Assembly: GCF_036670015.1 (NCBI RefSeq)
Contig: NZ_CP137636.1
Span: forward strand, 1,156,501-1,220,500
Reading direction: 5' to 3'
DNA length: 64,000 nt
Source: Niallia sp. XMNu-256
GTDB taxonomy: Bacteria > Bacillota > Bacilli > Bacillales > Cytobacillaceae
Position 1 is the stretch's first letter. The number at the start of each line of letters is the position of its first letter. The translations under genes and the position numbers were made by a program. The notes beneath the pieces were generated by a model. The model did no database searches. It worked only from the letters and a program-made list of their open reading frames with translations, and was not told where the DNA came from. This document shows positions 51,213-60,508 of the stretch, piece by piece.

Positions 51213-52703
51213 TTGAGCAATCATTATGAAACCGACATCGTTGTTGTTGGGGCAGGTAATGCAGCGATGTGTGCGGCGATAGCCGCAAGGGAAAATGGGG
51301 CCAATGTAATCGTTTTAGAAAAATCCCCAGAAGCAGAAAAAGGTGGAAATAGTACGTATACACATGGGTCGATTCGTTTCGCCTATAACGGGGTTGAGGA
51401 TTTAAAGCAAATTATGCCCGAATTGACTCAAGAAGAGCTAGATATGTCCGATTTTGGTTCTTACACAGAGGAAGACTTTTTTGAAGACATGTGCAAGCTG
51501 ACTGATTATCGAACAGATCCAGAATTGGCTTCGATCTTAACGGGTAAAAGTTTTGAGACGATGAAATGGCTTCGAGATCATAAGGTAAGGTTTGTGCCGA
51601 TTTATGGGCGACAAGCCTTCAAAATCGATGGAAAATTTAAATTTTGGGGTGGAATGATTGTTGAATCTGTTGGAGGCGGCTATGGTTTGATCGATTCCTT
51701 ACACCAAGAAGCGAAAGATTTAGGTGTCATCGTATTATATGAAGCGATGGCGACTGAACTCATCCAAGATGATGAGGGTGTACATGGAGTGATTTTTAAG
51801 CATAAGGGCAAAACAACAGAAGTACATGCTAAATCCGTCATCCTTGCATCAGGTGGTTTTCATGCGAACACAGAAATGAGGACTCGCTATTTAGGTCCAA
51901 AGTGGGACTTGGCAAGACCAAGGGGGAGTCGCTATAACACGGGTGAAGGAATTCAAATGGCCTTAAATATAGGGGCCATGCCACATGGAAACTGGTCTGG
52001 TGCACATGCTGTCGGCGGTGACCGTTATGCTGAATCATTAGGGGAAGGGTTCCAAAAACTGAGCTATCCGTTTGGAATTATTGTCAATGGGGATGGACAA
52101 CGATTCGTTGATGAAGGAGAAGATTTCCGGAATTACACGTATGCAAAATTAGGCAGATTGATCCTTGAGCAACCTAATCAATTTGCTTGGCAAATTTTTG
52201 ATTCCAAGGTGACCCATTTATTACGTGAAGAGTACAAATTGAGAACGGTAACAAAGGTGAAAGCTAAAACACTGGAAGAGTTGGCCTCCAAATTAGATGG
52301 AGTTCAACCAGACAAGTTTTTACAAACGGTTAAAGAATACAATGAAGCCATTCGTAAAGATATCCCATTTAATCCAAATATTAAAGATGGTCGCAGAACA
52401 GATGGCTTAGCCATAAATAAGTCTAACTGGGCAAACCCGCTTGATGAAGGACCATTTGAGGCTTATGCCGTGACTTGCGGAATTACGTTTACTTTTGGTG
52501 GTTTAAAAATCAATACAGAAACGGAGGTCCAGGATTTAATTTCTCAATCGATCCCAGGTCTTTATGCAGCAGGTGAATTGGTTGGCGGATTATTCTATTT
52601 TAACTATCCTGGTGGCGCCGGATTAATGGCAGGATCTGTGTTTGGAAAAATTGCTGGAGAAAATGCAGCCCAATACGTAAAAAACACTTTAATTAATCAA
52701 TAG
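51213..52703 (+). CDS. FAD-dependent dehydrogenase, TcuA/KstD-like
   Basis: The 496-residue flavoprotein of the fumarate reductase/succinate dehydrogenase superfamily has the FAD site IVVVGAGNAAMCAAIAARE at residue 10, GGNSTYTHGSIRFAYNG near 45, and a C-terminal GLYAAGELVGGLFYFNYPGG. It resembles tricarballylate dehydrogenase (TcuA) and more distantly 3-ketosteroid delta-1-dehydrogenase. It would desaturate a ring or a tricarboxylate. The TTG start is supported by AAAGGAGG at 7 nt. It lies between an extradiol dioxygenase and monooxygenases in one transcription direction with short gaps. Confidence 0.83.
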   Translation: MSNHYETDIVVVGAGNAAMCAAIAARENGANVIVLEKSPEAEKGGNSTYTHGSIRFAYNGVEDLKQIMPELTQEELDMSDFGSYTEEDFFEDMCKLTDYRTDPELASILTGKSFETMKWLRDHKVRFVPIYGRQAFKIDGKFKFWGGMIVESVGGGYGLIDSLHQEAKDLGVIVLYEAMATELIQDDEGVHGVIFKHKGKTTEVHAKSVILASGGFHANTEMRTRYLGPKWDLARPRGSRYNTGEGIQMALNIGAMPHGNWSGAHAVGGDRYAESLGEGFQKLSYPFGIIVNGDGQRFVDEGEDFRNYTYAKLGRLILEQPNQFAWQIFDSKVTHLLREEYKLRTVTKVKAKTLEELASKLDGVQPDKFLQTVKEYNEAIRKDIPFNPNIKDGRRTDGLAINKSNWANPLDEGPFEAYAVTCGITFTFGGLKINTETEVQDLISQSIPGLYAAGELVGGLFYFNYPGGAGLMAGSVFGKIAGENAAQYVKNTLINQ

Positions 52704-52754
52704 TTTAATAATAATAAATGAAAACAAACTTTGGATGAAAAGGGAGAGATAAAA

Positions 52755-53948
52755 ATGGCTAAAGTGGCTCAAGCAGAATCTGTATTTCTAGAAAAAGCCC
52801 GCGAGCTAGTCCCGAAATTATGGGAACGCGCACCAGAAACAGAAAAAATCCGCCGAATACCTGAGGCAACCATGAAGGAATTAAAAGAAGCAGGGTTGAT
52901 TTCAATGCTTCGCCCCAAACAGTATGGTGGTTATGAAACAAATATGAGAACGTATACAGACGTTATTGTCGAGATTTCCAAGGGCTGTGCTTCTACCGGA
53001 TGGATCTTGGCACTATGCAGTATCCGCGAATTAATGGTAGCTGAGTCATTTTCTGAAAAAGCCCATCAAGAAATTTTTGGCAGTGGAGAAGATGTTGTAT
53101 TTGCTGGTGTATATGAGCCGAGAAAGTGTATTGCTCGGAAGGTGAATGGCGGCTATTTAATAGAAGAAGGATATTGGGGATTTTGTTCAGGTTCCTTACA
53201 TGCCAGTTGGGGATATTTTGGGATGGCGATTGTGGATGAAGAAGGAAAACTTGTCGACCAGGCCTTAATGACCGTGCCGTTTGACGAGATGGAAATTCTC
53301 GACGATTGGCACACATTGGGACTACGAGGAACGGGTAGTAACAGTGTGAAAATGCATAATGTGTTTATCCCAGATCACCGGGTTGTATCATTTGATGAAG
53401 CTTTAAATGGAAACTTTCAATCCACTCATTTGCGCGATATTCCATTATACAATACGGCTCTTTTCCCAGCACTGATTTTATCGTTAGGTTTACCAGGTTT
53501 AGGAGTTGTAAAAGCGGCATTGTCGTTCTTTCAAGAGTTTCTTCCGAACAAAAGAGCCGCTCATATTGGGGTTGAGTATTTAAAGGATTCTCCAAGTTTA
53601 CATGTACAACTCGCTGAAGCTGCTTTAAAGATTGATTCAGCCGAAATGCACTACTATCGAGTTGCTGATGAGCTTGACAAGTGGGCAGAAAGCGGCGAAT
53701 ACATGGATCGTCCTGCACGAGTTAAAGCTTTAGGGGATATTGGCTTTGCCAATCAACTGTGTAAAGAAGCGCTTGACATATTAATGCTTGCTAGTGGTTC
53801 AGGGTTCGCTTATGACGGCCATCCGCTTCAAAGAATATTCCGAGATTTTTGGACACTTTATTCTCACCGTTCACTATCACCATCAATTACGAAAGAAAAT
53901 TACGGCAGAATTTTATCCGGTTTGCAATCAAATGCAATGAGGTATTAA
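52755..53948 (+). CDS. HsaA-like flavin-dependent monooxygenase (first)
   Basis: The 397-residue protein has the acyl-CoA dehydrogenase fold of group D flavin monooxygenases such as HsaA and HpaB relatives: IRRIPEATMKELKEAGLISM, MRTYTDVIVEISKGCASTGW, LDDWHTLGLRGTGSNSVKM, and a C-terminal helix with ASGSGFAYDGHPLQRI. It would use FADH2 or FMNH2 from a separate reductase to hydroxylate an aromatic ring. No reductase gene lies beside it. It is nearly collinear with the next gene, a tandem paralogue. The start follows AAGGGAGAGATAAAA. Confidence 0.86.
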   Translation: MAKVAQAESVFLEKARELVPKLWERAPETEKIRRIPEATMKELKEAGLISMLRPKQYGGYETNMRTYTDVIVEISKGCASTGWILALCSIRELMVAESFSEKAHQEIFGSGEDVVFAGVYEPRKCIARKVNGGYLIEEGYWGFCSGSLHASWGYFGMAIVDEEGKLVDQALMTVPFDEMEILDDWHTLGLRGTGSNSVKMHNVFIPDHRVVSFDEALNGNFQSTHLRDIPLYNTALFPALILSLGLPGLGVVKAALSFFQEFLPNKRAAHIGVEYLKDSPSLHVQLAEAALKIDSAEMHYYRVADELDKWAESGEYMDRPARVKALGDIGFANQLCKEALDILMLASGSGFAYDGHPLQRIFRDFWTLYSHRSLSPSITKENYGRILSGLQSNAMRY

Positions 53949-53999
53949 GAGTTTCCTAGATATACATTTGAATCATATTTTAGCAAAGGGGGATTTACT

Positions 54000-55193
54000 A
54001 TGAGTCAAAGCGTTTTGGAGATAAACAAGGAATTGGTGGACAGAGCGCGAACGATGATTCCTGCTTTACGTGAACGGGGAGAAGAAACAGAAAAATACAA
54101 TCGTATACCTGAGGCGACGATACAAGAGCTAAAAGATAATGGTTTGTTAAAAGTATTGCGTCCGAAAATGTTTGGTGGGCACCAAACAAATATGCGTACC
54201 TACACAGAGGTTGTAACAGAAATTTCACGTGGAGATGGATCGGCTGGATGGTTCGTTTCACTTAGTAACATTCGAGATTATATGGTTTCCTACGCATTTG
54301 GTGAAAAAGCATTAAATGAGATCTATGAACCTGGCAAAGAAATTGTGCTAGCCGGTAATTTTAAGCCGATTAAATGTGAAATTCGAAAAGTAGAAGGCGG
54401 ATATTATATTGACGAAGCTCAATGGCCGTTTGTTTCTGGTGGACCACATGCCCATTGGTGTTATTTTGGATTCCCTGTCGATGACGGCAATGGTGGAATG
54501 GAAATGGCCATCATGGTTGTTCCACAAGAAGATATCGAAATTCTTGATGATTGGCATGTAATGGGATTAAAAGGATCTGGCAGTAACAGTGTAAGAATTA
54601 AAGATGCATTTGTGCCAGAACATCGTGTTTCTTTGGACAGGCTGGCAACAAAAGGCCATTACATGATTGAACCTCTTCAATCGGTTCCGTTATATCAGAC
54701 GCCATTTGTTCCATCACTGACGTTATCGATTGTCGGTCCGGCACTCGGGCTTGCACAAGCTGCCATGGATCTTCATATGGAACGAGTGAAACGAGCTGGC
54801 ATTGGGAATACCTTCTATACAAAGATGAGTGAGGCACCTGTTACTCACTTACAAATTGCACAAGCTCAGTTAAAAATTGATTCTGCCGAACTTCATTTAT
54901 ATCGCGCAGTTGATAGACTTGATGCATTCTCAGAAGCAGGACACAAGATGACAATGGAAGAAATTGTCCAAATGAAAGCTGACTTTGGTTATGTAAACCA
55001 ATTATGTAAAGAAGCCATTGAACTGTTATTAGCAGGAGCTGGATCTGTATTTACGTATGAAAACAACGCCTTCCAAAGAGTATATCGTGACTTCACAACG
55101 ATGCACTTACATGGATTTATCACACCGTCTAGCTTAATTGAAACATACGGAAGAGTGCTGTGTGGTCAAGAGCCGAATACGTATTTTGTTTAA
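54000..55193 (+). CDS. HsaA-like flavin-dependent monooxygenase (second)
   Basis: The 397-residue paralogue of the upstream enzyme shares YNRIPEATIQELKDNGLLKV, MRTYTEVVTEISRGDGSAGW and LDDWHVMGLKGSGSNSVRI. It also keeps the GAGSVFTYENNAFQRVYRDF end. The tandem pair could hydroxylate two positions or two substrates, or form a heteromer. AAAGGGGGATTTACT precedes its ATG. The extradiol dioxygenase that follows after 67 nt would cleave the resulting catechol. Confidence 0.86.
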   Translation: MSQSVLEINKELVDRARTMIPALRERGEETEKYNRIPEATIQELKDNGLLKVLRPKMFGGHQTNMRTYTEVVTEISRGDGSAGWFVSLSNIRDYMVSYAFGEKALNEIYEPGKEIVLAGNFKPIKCEIRKVEGGYYIDEAQWPFVSGGPHAHWCYFGFPVDDGNGGMEMAIMVVPQEDIEILDDWHVMGLKGSGSNSVRIKDAFVPEHRVSLDRLATKGHYMIEPLQSVPLYQTPFVPSLTLSIVGPALGLAQAAMDLHMERVKRAGIGNTFYTKMSEAPVTHLQIAQAQLKIDSAELHLYRAVDRLDAFSEAGHKMTMEEIVQMKADFGYVNQLCKEAIELLLAGAGSVFTYENNAFQRVYRDFTTMHLHGFITPSSLIETYGRVLCGQEPNTYFV

Positions 55194-55260
55194 GAAAAAG
55201 AGGTAATGAACGATTGAATTTTCTTAATATTAAAAATTTTAATAGATGGAGGAGTATAAA

Positions 55261-56247
55261 ATGATATTACCAGAAATCGCTAAATTAGGACACGTTGCAT
55301 TGGTTACACCAGATCTTGAGAAGTCTTTATGGTTTTTTAAAGAATTAATTGGTTTAGAAGAAACTGAAACTGTAGATGGTACCGTCTATTTACGAGCTTG
55401 GGGAGACTTTGAACATCATACCCTATCCTTAACCGCAGGCGACAGGGCATATGTAGATCACATCGCATGGAGAACAAAACGCCCAGAAGATGTAGAAGGA
55501 TTTGCGAAATTACTAGAAGAAGCAGGCACCGAAGTAGAATGGGTCGAAGCAGGAGTCGAAGCGGGTCAAGGGAGAGCGATTCGTTTCCATTTACCAAGTC
55601 AACACCGTTTTGAAATTTATTATGATATGGAAAAAACATTGGCGGATCCTGCAAGACGTTCTGTGTTAAAAAATCAAACGTATAAAGCATGGGCACGTGG
55701 GGTATCACCACGAAGAATTGATCACGTGAATGTGATGACATCAATGGATGTAAAGATCATTACTGATTTCTTACATGAAAAATTAGGATTTAAAATGCGT
55801 GAATATATTAAGGCACCTGATAATTCCTATTTAGCAGGATGGATGAGTGTGACGCCACTTGTGCACGATATTGCGGTTAGTGGGGATCCACATTCACCAA
55901 CAACGCACCAGATCCACCACATTTCTTACTGGTTGGATAATGCGCAAGATTTACTTCGTGCAGCAGATATCCTAAAAGAACACGGTCTAACATTTAAAGG
56001 ACCTGGTAAACATGGAATTTCCCAAGCGATGTATGTCTACGTTTGTGACCCAGGAAGCGGCCTACGTGTTGAGTTATTTACAAATGGCTATTTAATCTTT
56101 GAACCAGATTGGGAGCCAATTGAGTGGACAATTGATGAGATGGATGTGGGCTTTACATTCTGGGGTGATCAAACGGATACGAATCCAGAAAATAATCCAA
56201 CTATTGACGCTTCAGGGGGAATTACTGAACCAAAAATAAAAATTTAA
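55261..56247 (+). CDS. Type I extradiol dioxygenase, catechol 2,3-dioxygenase-like (VOC fold)
   Basis: The 328-residue two-module enzyme has LGHVALVTPDLEKSLWFF at residue 9 and RRIDHVNVMTSMDVKI in the second module. Probable Fe(II) ligands are His155, His219 or His220 (HQIHHISYW) and Glu271 (LRVELFTNGY), at positions close to those of canonical catechol 2,3-dioxygenases. It would open the ring beside the hydroxyl groups. The start follows TGGAGGAGTATAAA. It is unrelated in fold to the MhpB-like enzyme upstream, so two ring-cleavage chemistries coexist. Confidence 0.9.
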   Translation: MILPEIAKLGHVALVTPDLEKSLWFFKELIGLEETETVDGTVYLRAWGDFEHHTLSLTAGDRAYVDHIAWRTKRPEDVEGFAKLLEEAGTEVEWVEAGVEAGQGRAIRFHLPSQHRFEIYYDMEKTLADPARRSVLKNQTYKAWARGVSPRRIDHVNVMTSMDVKIITDFLHEKLGFKMREYIKAPDNSYLAGWMSVTPLVHDIAVSGDPHSPTTHQIHHISYWLDNAQDLLRAADILKEHGLTFKGPGKHGISQAMYVYVCDPGSGLRVELFTNGYLIFEPDWEPIEWTIDEMDVGFTFWGDQTDTNPENNPTIDASGGITEPKIKI

Positions 56248-56350
56248 GGTTAGTTATTGAGTTAAGAAGTAATCAAGAACTTTTGCCTTACGTATCATCC
56301 GACCATCGAAGCCTGATGGGAATGAAACGAATAATAGTTTTTTAAATAAG

Positions 56351-56419
56351 CCATCAGTGGGGGATTGAAAAAGGCTAACATCGCGGAATTCGATGCGTAG
56401 TAAAGCCCCCTGCTGATGG
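56351..56419. repeat. Interspersed hairpin repeat with loop insertion
   Basis: CCATCAGTGGGGGAT and AAAGCCCCCTGCTGATGG match the element at 8479-8511, but here 35 nt of unrelated sequence separates the arms. It lies directly before the broken MFS gene. Confidence 0.65.
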
Positions 56420-56445
56420 AATTTCTATTTTTTGCTTGATTTAGA

Positions 56446-56864
56446 TTTTGCTTCACATTGGAAAAAACTAAGGTGAATGATTGGATTAGTATCGCCACAT
56501 TTGGCGGGGTGTTATTGTCAATCATACTTTTATTAGAGGCTGGGCTTATCGGAGTGCTTTTTGCCTTATTTTTGTTATCTCATGTGTGGGAGTTGTGAAA
56601 ACCTCCGTTTTTTCCTTAGCGATGGAAAGTCAAGGGAAATCGGCAGGAAGTGCTGCAGACTATTTAGGACTCATGCCTTTCGTTTTAGGTGCAATGACAG
56701 CTCCATTAGAAGGCATAGGAAACGGACTTTTAGCCTGGCCAATGGCGTTCGTGATCTTTTTATGTGAAGTGATTGCTGTGATTTCCTATCTATCTCTTGT
56801 TAAAAAGGAAAATAATCAATGGTTTATAAGGTCTGCTATGTTTATGTGCATGAGGACCCTTTAA
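56446..56864 (+). pseudogene. Bcr/CflA-type MFS exporter, C-terminal remnant
   Basis: Two membrane stretches are visible in different frames. The first, VNDWISIATFGGVLLSIILL, ends at a stop after HVWEL; then, from a different frame, GVVKTSVFSLAMESQGKSAG followed by ADYLGLMPFVLGAMTAPLEG resembles the last helices of Bcr/CflA drug exporters. At least one frameshift and absence of the N-terminal two thirds show that it is not functional. The hairpin repeat immediately upstream may mark the break. Confidence 0.65.
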
Positions 56865-57107
56865 TGTTTAAGGAGGAATGTAATTGAAAATTAGATCTCC
56901 CCCCTTTTTTCTTTTGGAGTTATGTTTTCGGAAATCTTATTACTAGGAGAGCGGAAAGATTTAAAGGTAAATCTTACTAGTAATACTAGAATAGAATGAT
57001 GTCTAGTAACATTTCCATCTAAAATTGTAGAAATATTCACATAATTATGTTTCAGAAAGTTAGTTTAATAATCTTTATCCTATTTTAGGGAAAGAGGTGG
57101 AGTAAGT

Positions 57108-58661
57108 ATGAAAGTTAATTCGTTAAGATTCTTCTTAATCCTGTTATTTTTGCCCGCATTCTTTCTAGGAGCATGTTCTCCAAAAACAGATCAGACGGTG
57201 GTCGAACAAAGAGGGGGTGAGGAAGATGGAGTCCCGCAAAAAGGGGGAGAAGCCACCTTTGCCTATGAAGCAGACGCAGGTAATTTTGACCCAATAAAAG
57301 CAAGTTCTGGCATAAATTTTCCTTTACTTCGTCCGGTGTATGATACATTGGTAGAATTTACCCCTGAGCTTGAACCTGTACCAGGACTTGCAGAGTCATG
57401 GGAATTTCAGGGTGAGAAAACATTGGTGCTTACATTGCGGAAAGGAGTTACGTTCCAAGATGGCACACCCTTTAATGCGGAATCCGTTAAATTTAATATC
57501 GAACGCGTCAATTCAACTGACTCTACTGTAACAGAATTAGCAAATGTTAAAAGTGTAGAAGTTGTGGATGAAACAACCGTGAAATTGCATTTGTCACAGC
57601 CGGATTCATCCCTGTTACTGGCGCTCTCCTACACCGGTGGGATGATGGTTTCTCCATCAGCTGTGAAAAAATATGGTGAGGACTTTTCCCAAAATCCAGT
57701 TGGTACGGGTCCGTTTAAGGTAGTTAACCACATTCCAAATGGAGAAATCGTTTATGAAGCAAATGAGAGTTATTGGAAAAATGGACAGCCTTTTTTAGAT
57801 AAAATGACAATAAAAATTATGCCGGATGAAACGACTAGAATCAATGCTCTAAGATCAGGTGAGGTTGATTTTGCAGAAAATATATCGCCTGGGAATGTTG
57901 TGAGCTTGGAAAAAGATGAAAAAATCAATTTTGAAAAAATAACATCTGTTCCATTTAAAGTCATTTATCTTAATGCCCAGAAACCACCTCTTAATAACAA
58001 AGCGGTAAGGCAGGCCATTAACCACAGCATTGACCGTGAAGCCCTTGTTCACGCTATTAATTTTGGAAGTGGGGAGCCTGCATATCAGCCTTTTCCAAAG
58101 GGGTATTGGGCACACGATGAAACAGTAAAAATTGATTATGATCCAAAAAAGGCAAAGAAAATTCTCAAAGAAGCAAAAGTTGAAGATGCTTCATTTAAAA
58201 TGATTCACCTTTCCAATGCCTATGATTCAAGGTTAGCAGAGGCAGTTAAGGGGCAACTTCAAGAGGTAGGTATTGAAGTTGAATTACAGCCTATGGAATA
58301 CCAAGCAGCGATTTCGACTTTCTTCGCAGAAAGGAAAGAGACAAGCTATTTAAATCGCTGGTCAGGACGCCCTGATCCTCAATTAACAGCTGAAGGTGTA
58401 TTTTCGATTGAGAGTTATTTTTCTTCCGGTCATTCAACCGATGAAATTGAAAATCTACTTTACAAAGCTGGTACTACCTTTGATCAAGAGGAGCGTAAAA
58501 AACTATACGCTGAACTTAACAGACAGGCCGTATTAGAAGAAGCGATCGTGATTCCGCTGTTTTTTACTCCAAGGACAGCTATTATGAATCATTCTTTAAA
58601 GGGGTATGAGCCAAATATGCTGGAAAGGCCAATGTTTTCAACTGTTTGGAAATCCCAATAA
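57108..58661 (+). CDS. Oligopeptide/dipeptide-type ABC substrate-binding lipoprotein
   Basis: This 517-residue family 5 binding protein starts with a lipoprotein signal and lipobox LGAC near residue 23. It has the family pattern LTLRKGVTFQDGTPFNAESV, NPVGTGPFKVVNH, AVRQAINHSIDREALVHAIN in part. It heads an operon of two permeases and two ATPases. Relatives bind peptides, nickel or, in catabolic clusters, aromatic or organic acids, so the substrate may be the pathway substrate. GAGGTGGAGTAAGT precedes the ATG. Confidence 0.92.
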   Translation: MKVNSLRFFLILLFLPAFFLGACSPKTDQTVVEQRGGEEDGVPQKGGEATFAYEADAGNFDPIKASSGINFPLLRPVYDTLVEFTPELEPVPGLAESWEFQGEKTLVLTLRKGVTFQDGTPFNAESVKFNIERVNSTDSTVTELANVKSVEVVDETTVKLHLSQPDSSLLLALSYTGGMMVSPSAVKKYGEDFSQNPVGTGPFKVVNHIPNGEIVYEANESYWKNGQPFLDKMTIKIMPDETTRINALRSGEVDFAENISPGNVVSLEKDEKINFEKITSVPFKVIYLNAQKPPLNNKAVRQAINHSIDREALVHAINFGSGEPAYQPFPKGYWAHDETVKIDYDPKKAKKILKEAKVEDASFKMIHLSNAYDSRLAEAVKGQLQEVGIEVELQPMEYQAAISTFFAERKETSYLNRWSGRPDPQLTAEGVFSIESYFSSGHSTDEIENLLYKAGTTFDQEERKKLYAELNRQAVLEEAIVIPLFFTPRTAIMNHSLKGYEPNMLERPMFSTVWKSQ

Positions 58662-58688
58662 CGACAATGATCGAGGGAGAGGATTAGA

Positions 58689-59633
58689 ATGTTTTTAAAA
58701 TTCTTACTGAGACGCTTTTTATATGTGATTCCGATGTTAGTGATTACAACCTTTATTGTTTTTTCGTTTATTCTTTTAATTCCAGGGGATCCTGTTCTGG
58801 CATTGTTAGGAGAAAATGCAACACCTGAAAAAATTGCACAATTACGGAAGGAATTAGGTCTTGATCAATCAGTCTTTTTTCAATACTTTGATTGGATAAA
58901 AAACGTGTCACAGGGGGATTTAGGGCGTTCATTACTTACAGGGGAATTAGTCCATGAAGCAGTGTTTGGACGATTAGCAGTCACATTTCAACTTGTGGTT
59001 GTCGCAATGATTATTTCGATTATAGGTGGAATGTTCTTTGCGATTACATCGGTATACTTTCCAAATAGTTGGATGGATTACACAGCCCGTTTTTTTGGAA
59101 CGCTTGGGACAGCGATCCCAAATTTTTGGCTTGCGATGCTCCTGATTTTATTCTTCAGTCTTAAGCTCGGTTGGGTTCCTGCCACCGGTTTTACGAGTAT
59201 TACGGAGGAGCCAGTTGCATTTTTAAAAGGAATTTTGCTGCCAGCTTTTTCACTAGGTGCAGCTGGTACGGCTCAAATTACGAGACATTTACGATCATCG
59301 CTAATAGAAGTGATGAGTACTGACTATGTGCGTACGGCTTACTCTAAAGGGGTTAATCGCATGCAGGCTATTTTCCAACACGGCATTCAGAATGCAATGC
59401 TGCCTGTTGTCACAACAATTGGTATTTTATTTGGGAATTTACTGGGAGCAACTGTTGTTGTTGAAACCATTTTTGCTATTCCTGGGGCAGGCCAGCTTGC
59501 AGTCCAATCCATCTTACAACGCGACTTCACGATGCTACAAGGTGTTGTATTGATTATGATTGTGATTGTCATCTTGATTAACTTTATTACGGATATATTA
59601 TATGCCGCCTTAGATCCCCGTATTGAGTATTAA
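58689..59633 (+). CDS. Oligopeptide-type ABC permease (DppB/OppB-like)
   Basis: The 314-residue permease has about six membrane segments, with the coupling loop RTAYSKGVNRMQAIFQHGIQ and the N-terminal block ITTFIVFSFILLIPGDPVLA. It pairs with the next permease. The GGGAGAGGATTAGA ribosome binding site fits its ATG, and the next gene starts 16 nt after its stop. It would move the same solute as the upstream binding protein. Confidence 0.93.
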   Translation: MFLKFLLRRFLYVIPMLVITTFIVFSFILLIPGDPVLALLGENATPEKIAQLRKELGLDQSVFFQYFDWIKNVSQGDLGRSLLTGELVHEAVFGRLAVTFQLVVVAMIISIIGGMFFAITSVYFPNSWMDYTARFFGTLGTAIPNFWLAMLLILFFSLKLGWVPATGFTSITEEPVAFLKGILLPAFSLGAAGTAQITRHLRSSLIEVMSTDYVRTAYSKGVNRMQAIFQHGIQNAMLPVVTTIGILFGNLLGATVVVETIFAIPGAGQLAVQSILQRDFTMLQGVVLIMIVIVILINFITDILYAALDPRIEY

Positions 59634-59649
59634 GGAAGGAGCTGAAAAC

Positions 59650-60489
59650 ATGCGTTTAAAATTTCTATTTAAACAATTAATGTCTGAACGACTTGCTTTT
59701 GTCAGCTTTCTCTTTTTACTGTGTCTTGCTGTTATTTCACTGATTGCTCCCTATATCGTTCCATATGATCCGTTAAAACAGGATTTAATGAATGTGATGG
59801 CAGCGCCCAGTATGCAGCATTGGTTAGGGACTGATGAACTTGGAAGGGATATTTTCAGCAGATTATTAATGGGGACGAAAGCAGCAATCCAAGCCGGTTT
59901 ATTTGCAATTCTCATCCCCCTTTGTATTGGTGTGCCAATGGGGATTCTATCTGGTTACTTAGGTGGAGTCGTTGATGACATTTTTATGAGAGTCGTAGAC
60001 GGAATTATTGCGATTCCGACTATTTTGCTTGCGTTAGGGATTACAGGTGCACTGGGTATTAGTTTGTGGAATGCGATGATCGCAATTGGTATTGTTTCAA
60101 TCCCTCAGTTTGCGAGACTTGCAAGAGGACAAACCCTGCAGGTTCGTTCTGAGCCATATGTAGAAGCTTCGAAAATTTCCGGTGCAAATGCCGTCTGGAT
60201 TATGTTCAGGCATATCATTCCGAATATCACGCCAATGATCATCGTACAAGCATCCTTTAATTTAAGTTATGCGATTCTTGTTGAAGCATCGCTAAGTTTT
60301 CTAGGCATGGGAGCGCAATCCCCTCAAATCAGCTGGGGAAATATGATTCAACAGTCTTATAGTTTGATTAATATTAATGCTTGGTTAATTGTTTATCCAG
60401 GATTGGCGATTATTCTAACAGTACTTGCCGGAAACTTCCTCGGGGACGGCCTGCGTACAGCGCTCGATCCGAAATATAAAAAGGCCTAA
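59650..60489 (+). CDS. Oligopeptide-type ABC permease (DppC/OppC-like)
   Basis: The 279-residue permease has HWLGTDELGRDIFSRLLMG, the hallmark of DppC/OppC proteins, and the coupling loop VEASKISGANAVWIMFRHII. The start ATG after AAGGAAGGAGCTGAAAAC was chosen; a longer frame runs into the 3' end of the previous gene. It is followed after 19 nt by the first ATPase of the system. Confidence 0.93.
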   Translation: MRLKFLFKQLMSERLAFVSFLFLLCLAVISLIAPYIVPYDPLKQDLMNVMAAPSMQHWLGTDELGRDIFSRLLMGTKAAIQAGLFAILIPLCIGVPMGILSGYLGGVVDDIFMRVVDGIIAIPTILLALGITGALGISLWNAMIAIGIVSIPQFARLARGQTLQVRSEPYVEASKISGANAVWIMFRHIIPNITPMIIVQASFNLSYAILVEASLSFLGMGAQSPQISWGNMIQQSYSLININAWLIVYPGLAIILTVLAGNFLGDGLRTALDPKYKKA

Positions 60490-60508
60490 AAAAGGAGGGC
60501 GAGTAGTT

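Noticed and set aside
53365-53718. Minus-strand frame within the first HsaA-like gene
   Set aside because: Antisense shadow of a well-conserved flavoprotein gene; no ribosome binding site and no family resemblance.
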